From an uncultured Nitrosomonadales bacterium (lineage in GTDB: Bacteria; Pseudomonadota; Gammaproteobacteria; Burkholderiales; Gallionellaceae): a DNA stretch of 35,776 bases. The translations under genes and the position numbers were made by a program. The stretch is from the NCBI GenBank assembly GCA_903915035.1, contig CAIWRI010000154.1, forward strand, positions 1-35,776, read 5' to 3'. Shown one piece after another: positions 35,546-35,776 of this stretch. The notes below the pieces were generated by a model that saw only the letters and a program-made list of their open reading frames with translations, was not told the origin of the DNA and made no database searches. The stretch's first letter is position 1; each line of letters opens with the position of its first letter.

Positions 35546-35589
35546 TACGTGTAAAAATTGAATTGCTTCAAGAAAACTTTAAGCATTAA
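35542..35589 (+). pseudogene. Vestigial HEPN partner (15 codons)
   Basis: An ATG overlapping the MNT stop (ATGA) starts MIRVKIELLQENFKH and stops. The beginning resembles that of HEPN copy 1 (MIRQKLEKLISE), and the position is exactly that of a HepT gene. The rest of the gene is gone. Confidence 0.5.
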
Positions 35590-35602
35590 TATGGAGGCGA
35601 GA

Positions 35603-35776
35603 ATGATGCAAGATAAATACCTAAATCCGTTTACCGACTTCGGATTCAAAAAGTTGTTTGGCGAAGAGCCGCACAAGGATTTGTTAATCAGCTTTCTCAA
35701 CACACTTCTTCCACAAAAACATCAGATACTGGATCTGCAATACACTAAAAATGAGCAGCAAGGTTCGACTGCTTTA
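35603..35776 (+). CDS. Rpn-family PD-(D/E)XK nuclease/putative transposase (partial)
   Basis: The frame starts at ATG 35603 or 35606, 5 or 8 nt after GGAGG, and runs off the window (58 codons seen). YLNPFTDFGFKKLFGEEPHK, DLLISFLNTLL is the typical N-terminus of the Rpn/DUF4351-linked transposase_31 family. Rpn proteins are RecA-independent recombination-promoting nucleases. The catalytic residues lie beyond the window. Confidence 0.85.
   Translation, partial: MMQDKYLNPFTDFGFKKLFGEEPHKDLLISFLNTLLPQKHQILDLQYTKNEQQGSTAL

Overview
The window looks like a chromosomal segment of a Gram-negative betaproteobacterium. Supporting features are a 16-stranded-type porin, MsbA, TolC, YggX, Hsp15, a DUF484-dapF pair, a polyphosphate kinase operon and moderate GC. 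A Nitrosomonadales/Gallionellaceae-like genome is my best guess. That placement rests on gene content and general familiarity, not on a search.

Layout. Positions 1-1130 hold a porin whose 3' end is cut by the window edge. Next come a heptanucleotide repeat array and a dead IS21-type istA. Positions 2431-7404 are housekeeping: hslR, a TlpA/ScsD-like thioredoxin, rlmI, DUF484, dapF, tag and a CoA-binding protein. A tRNA-Arg(CCG) at 7657 has a decayed copy of itself just upstream and a strong terminator after it. pyrC is followed by toxin-antitoxin debris (BrnT and ParE fragments), then a gamma-carbonic anhydrase, DUF2288 and EamA run. The minus-strand block yggX-ppk-sixA-pap handles polyphosphate. 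It is followed by uppP and by thiC-DUF1289 under a TPP riboswitch, then by a Pcm-like methyltransferase and tolC.

From 21.2 to 34.0 kb lies a surface-polysaccharide region: rfbF, rfbG, rfbH, a YerE-like ThDP enzyme, a YerF-like reductase, two glycosyltransferases and msbA. Together RfbF/G/H make CDP-3,6-dideoxy-4-keto-glucose. The ThDP enzyme and reductase suggest a branched-chain (yersiniose-like) sugar.

This locus is heavily invaded. A MazEF-like module sits between rfbG and rfbH, and its toxin is fused in frame to RfbH. Two MNT-HEPN (MntA/HepT-like) modules sit directly after rfbH, and after them comes a second, diverged copy of the last 39 codons of rfbH. Degenerate repeats with a strict 7-nt period flank a four-helix-bundle gene, supply the start of rfbG and interrupt rfbG in frame. 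Six heptamers equal 14 codons, so the frame survives.

The right end (34.0-35.8 kb) has another two-orientation heptamer array, a 32-bp direct repeat, a frameshifted MNT gene, another MNT gene, a 15-residue HEPN stub and the start of an Rpn-family nuclease/transposase. The strongest candidates for something undescribed are the toxin-RfbH fusion, the TA modules bracketed by two rfbH tails, and the heptamer repeat family that enters coding sequence.
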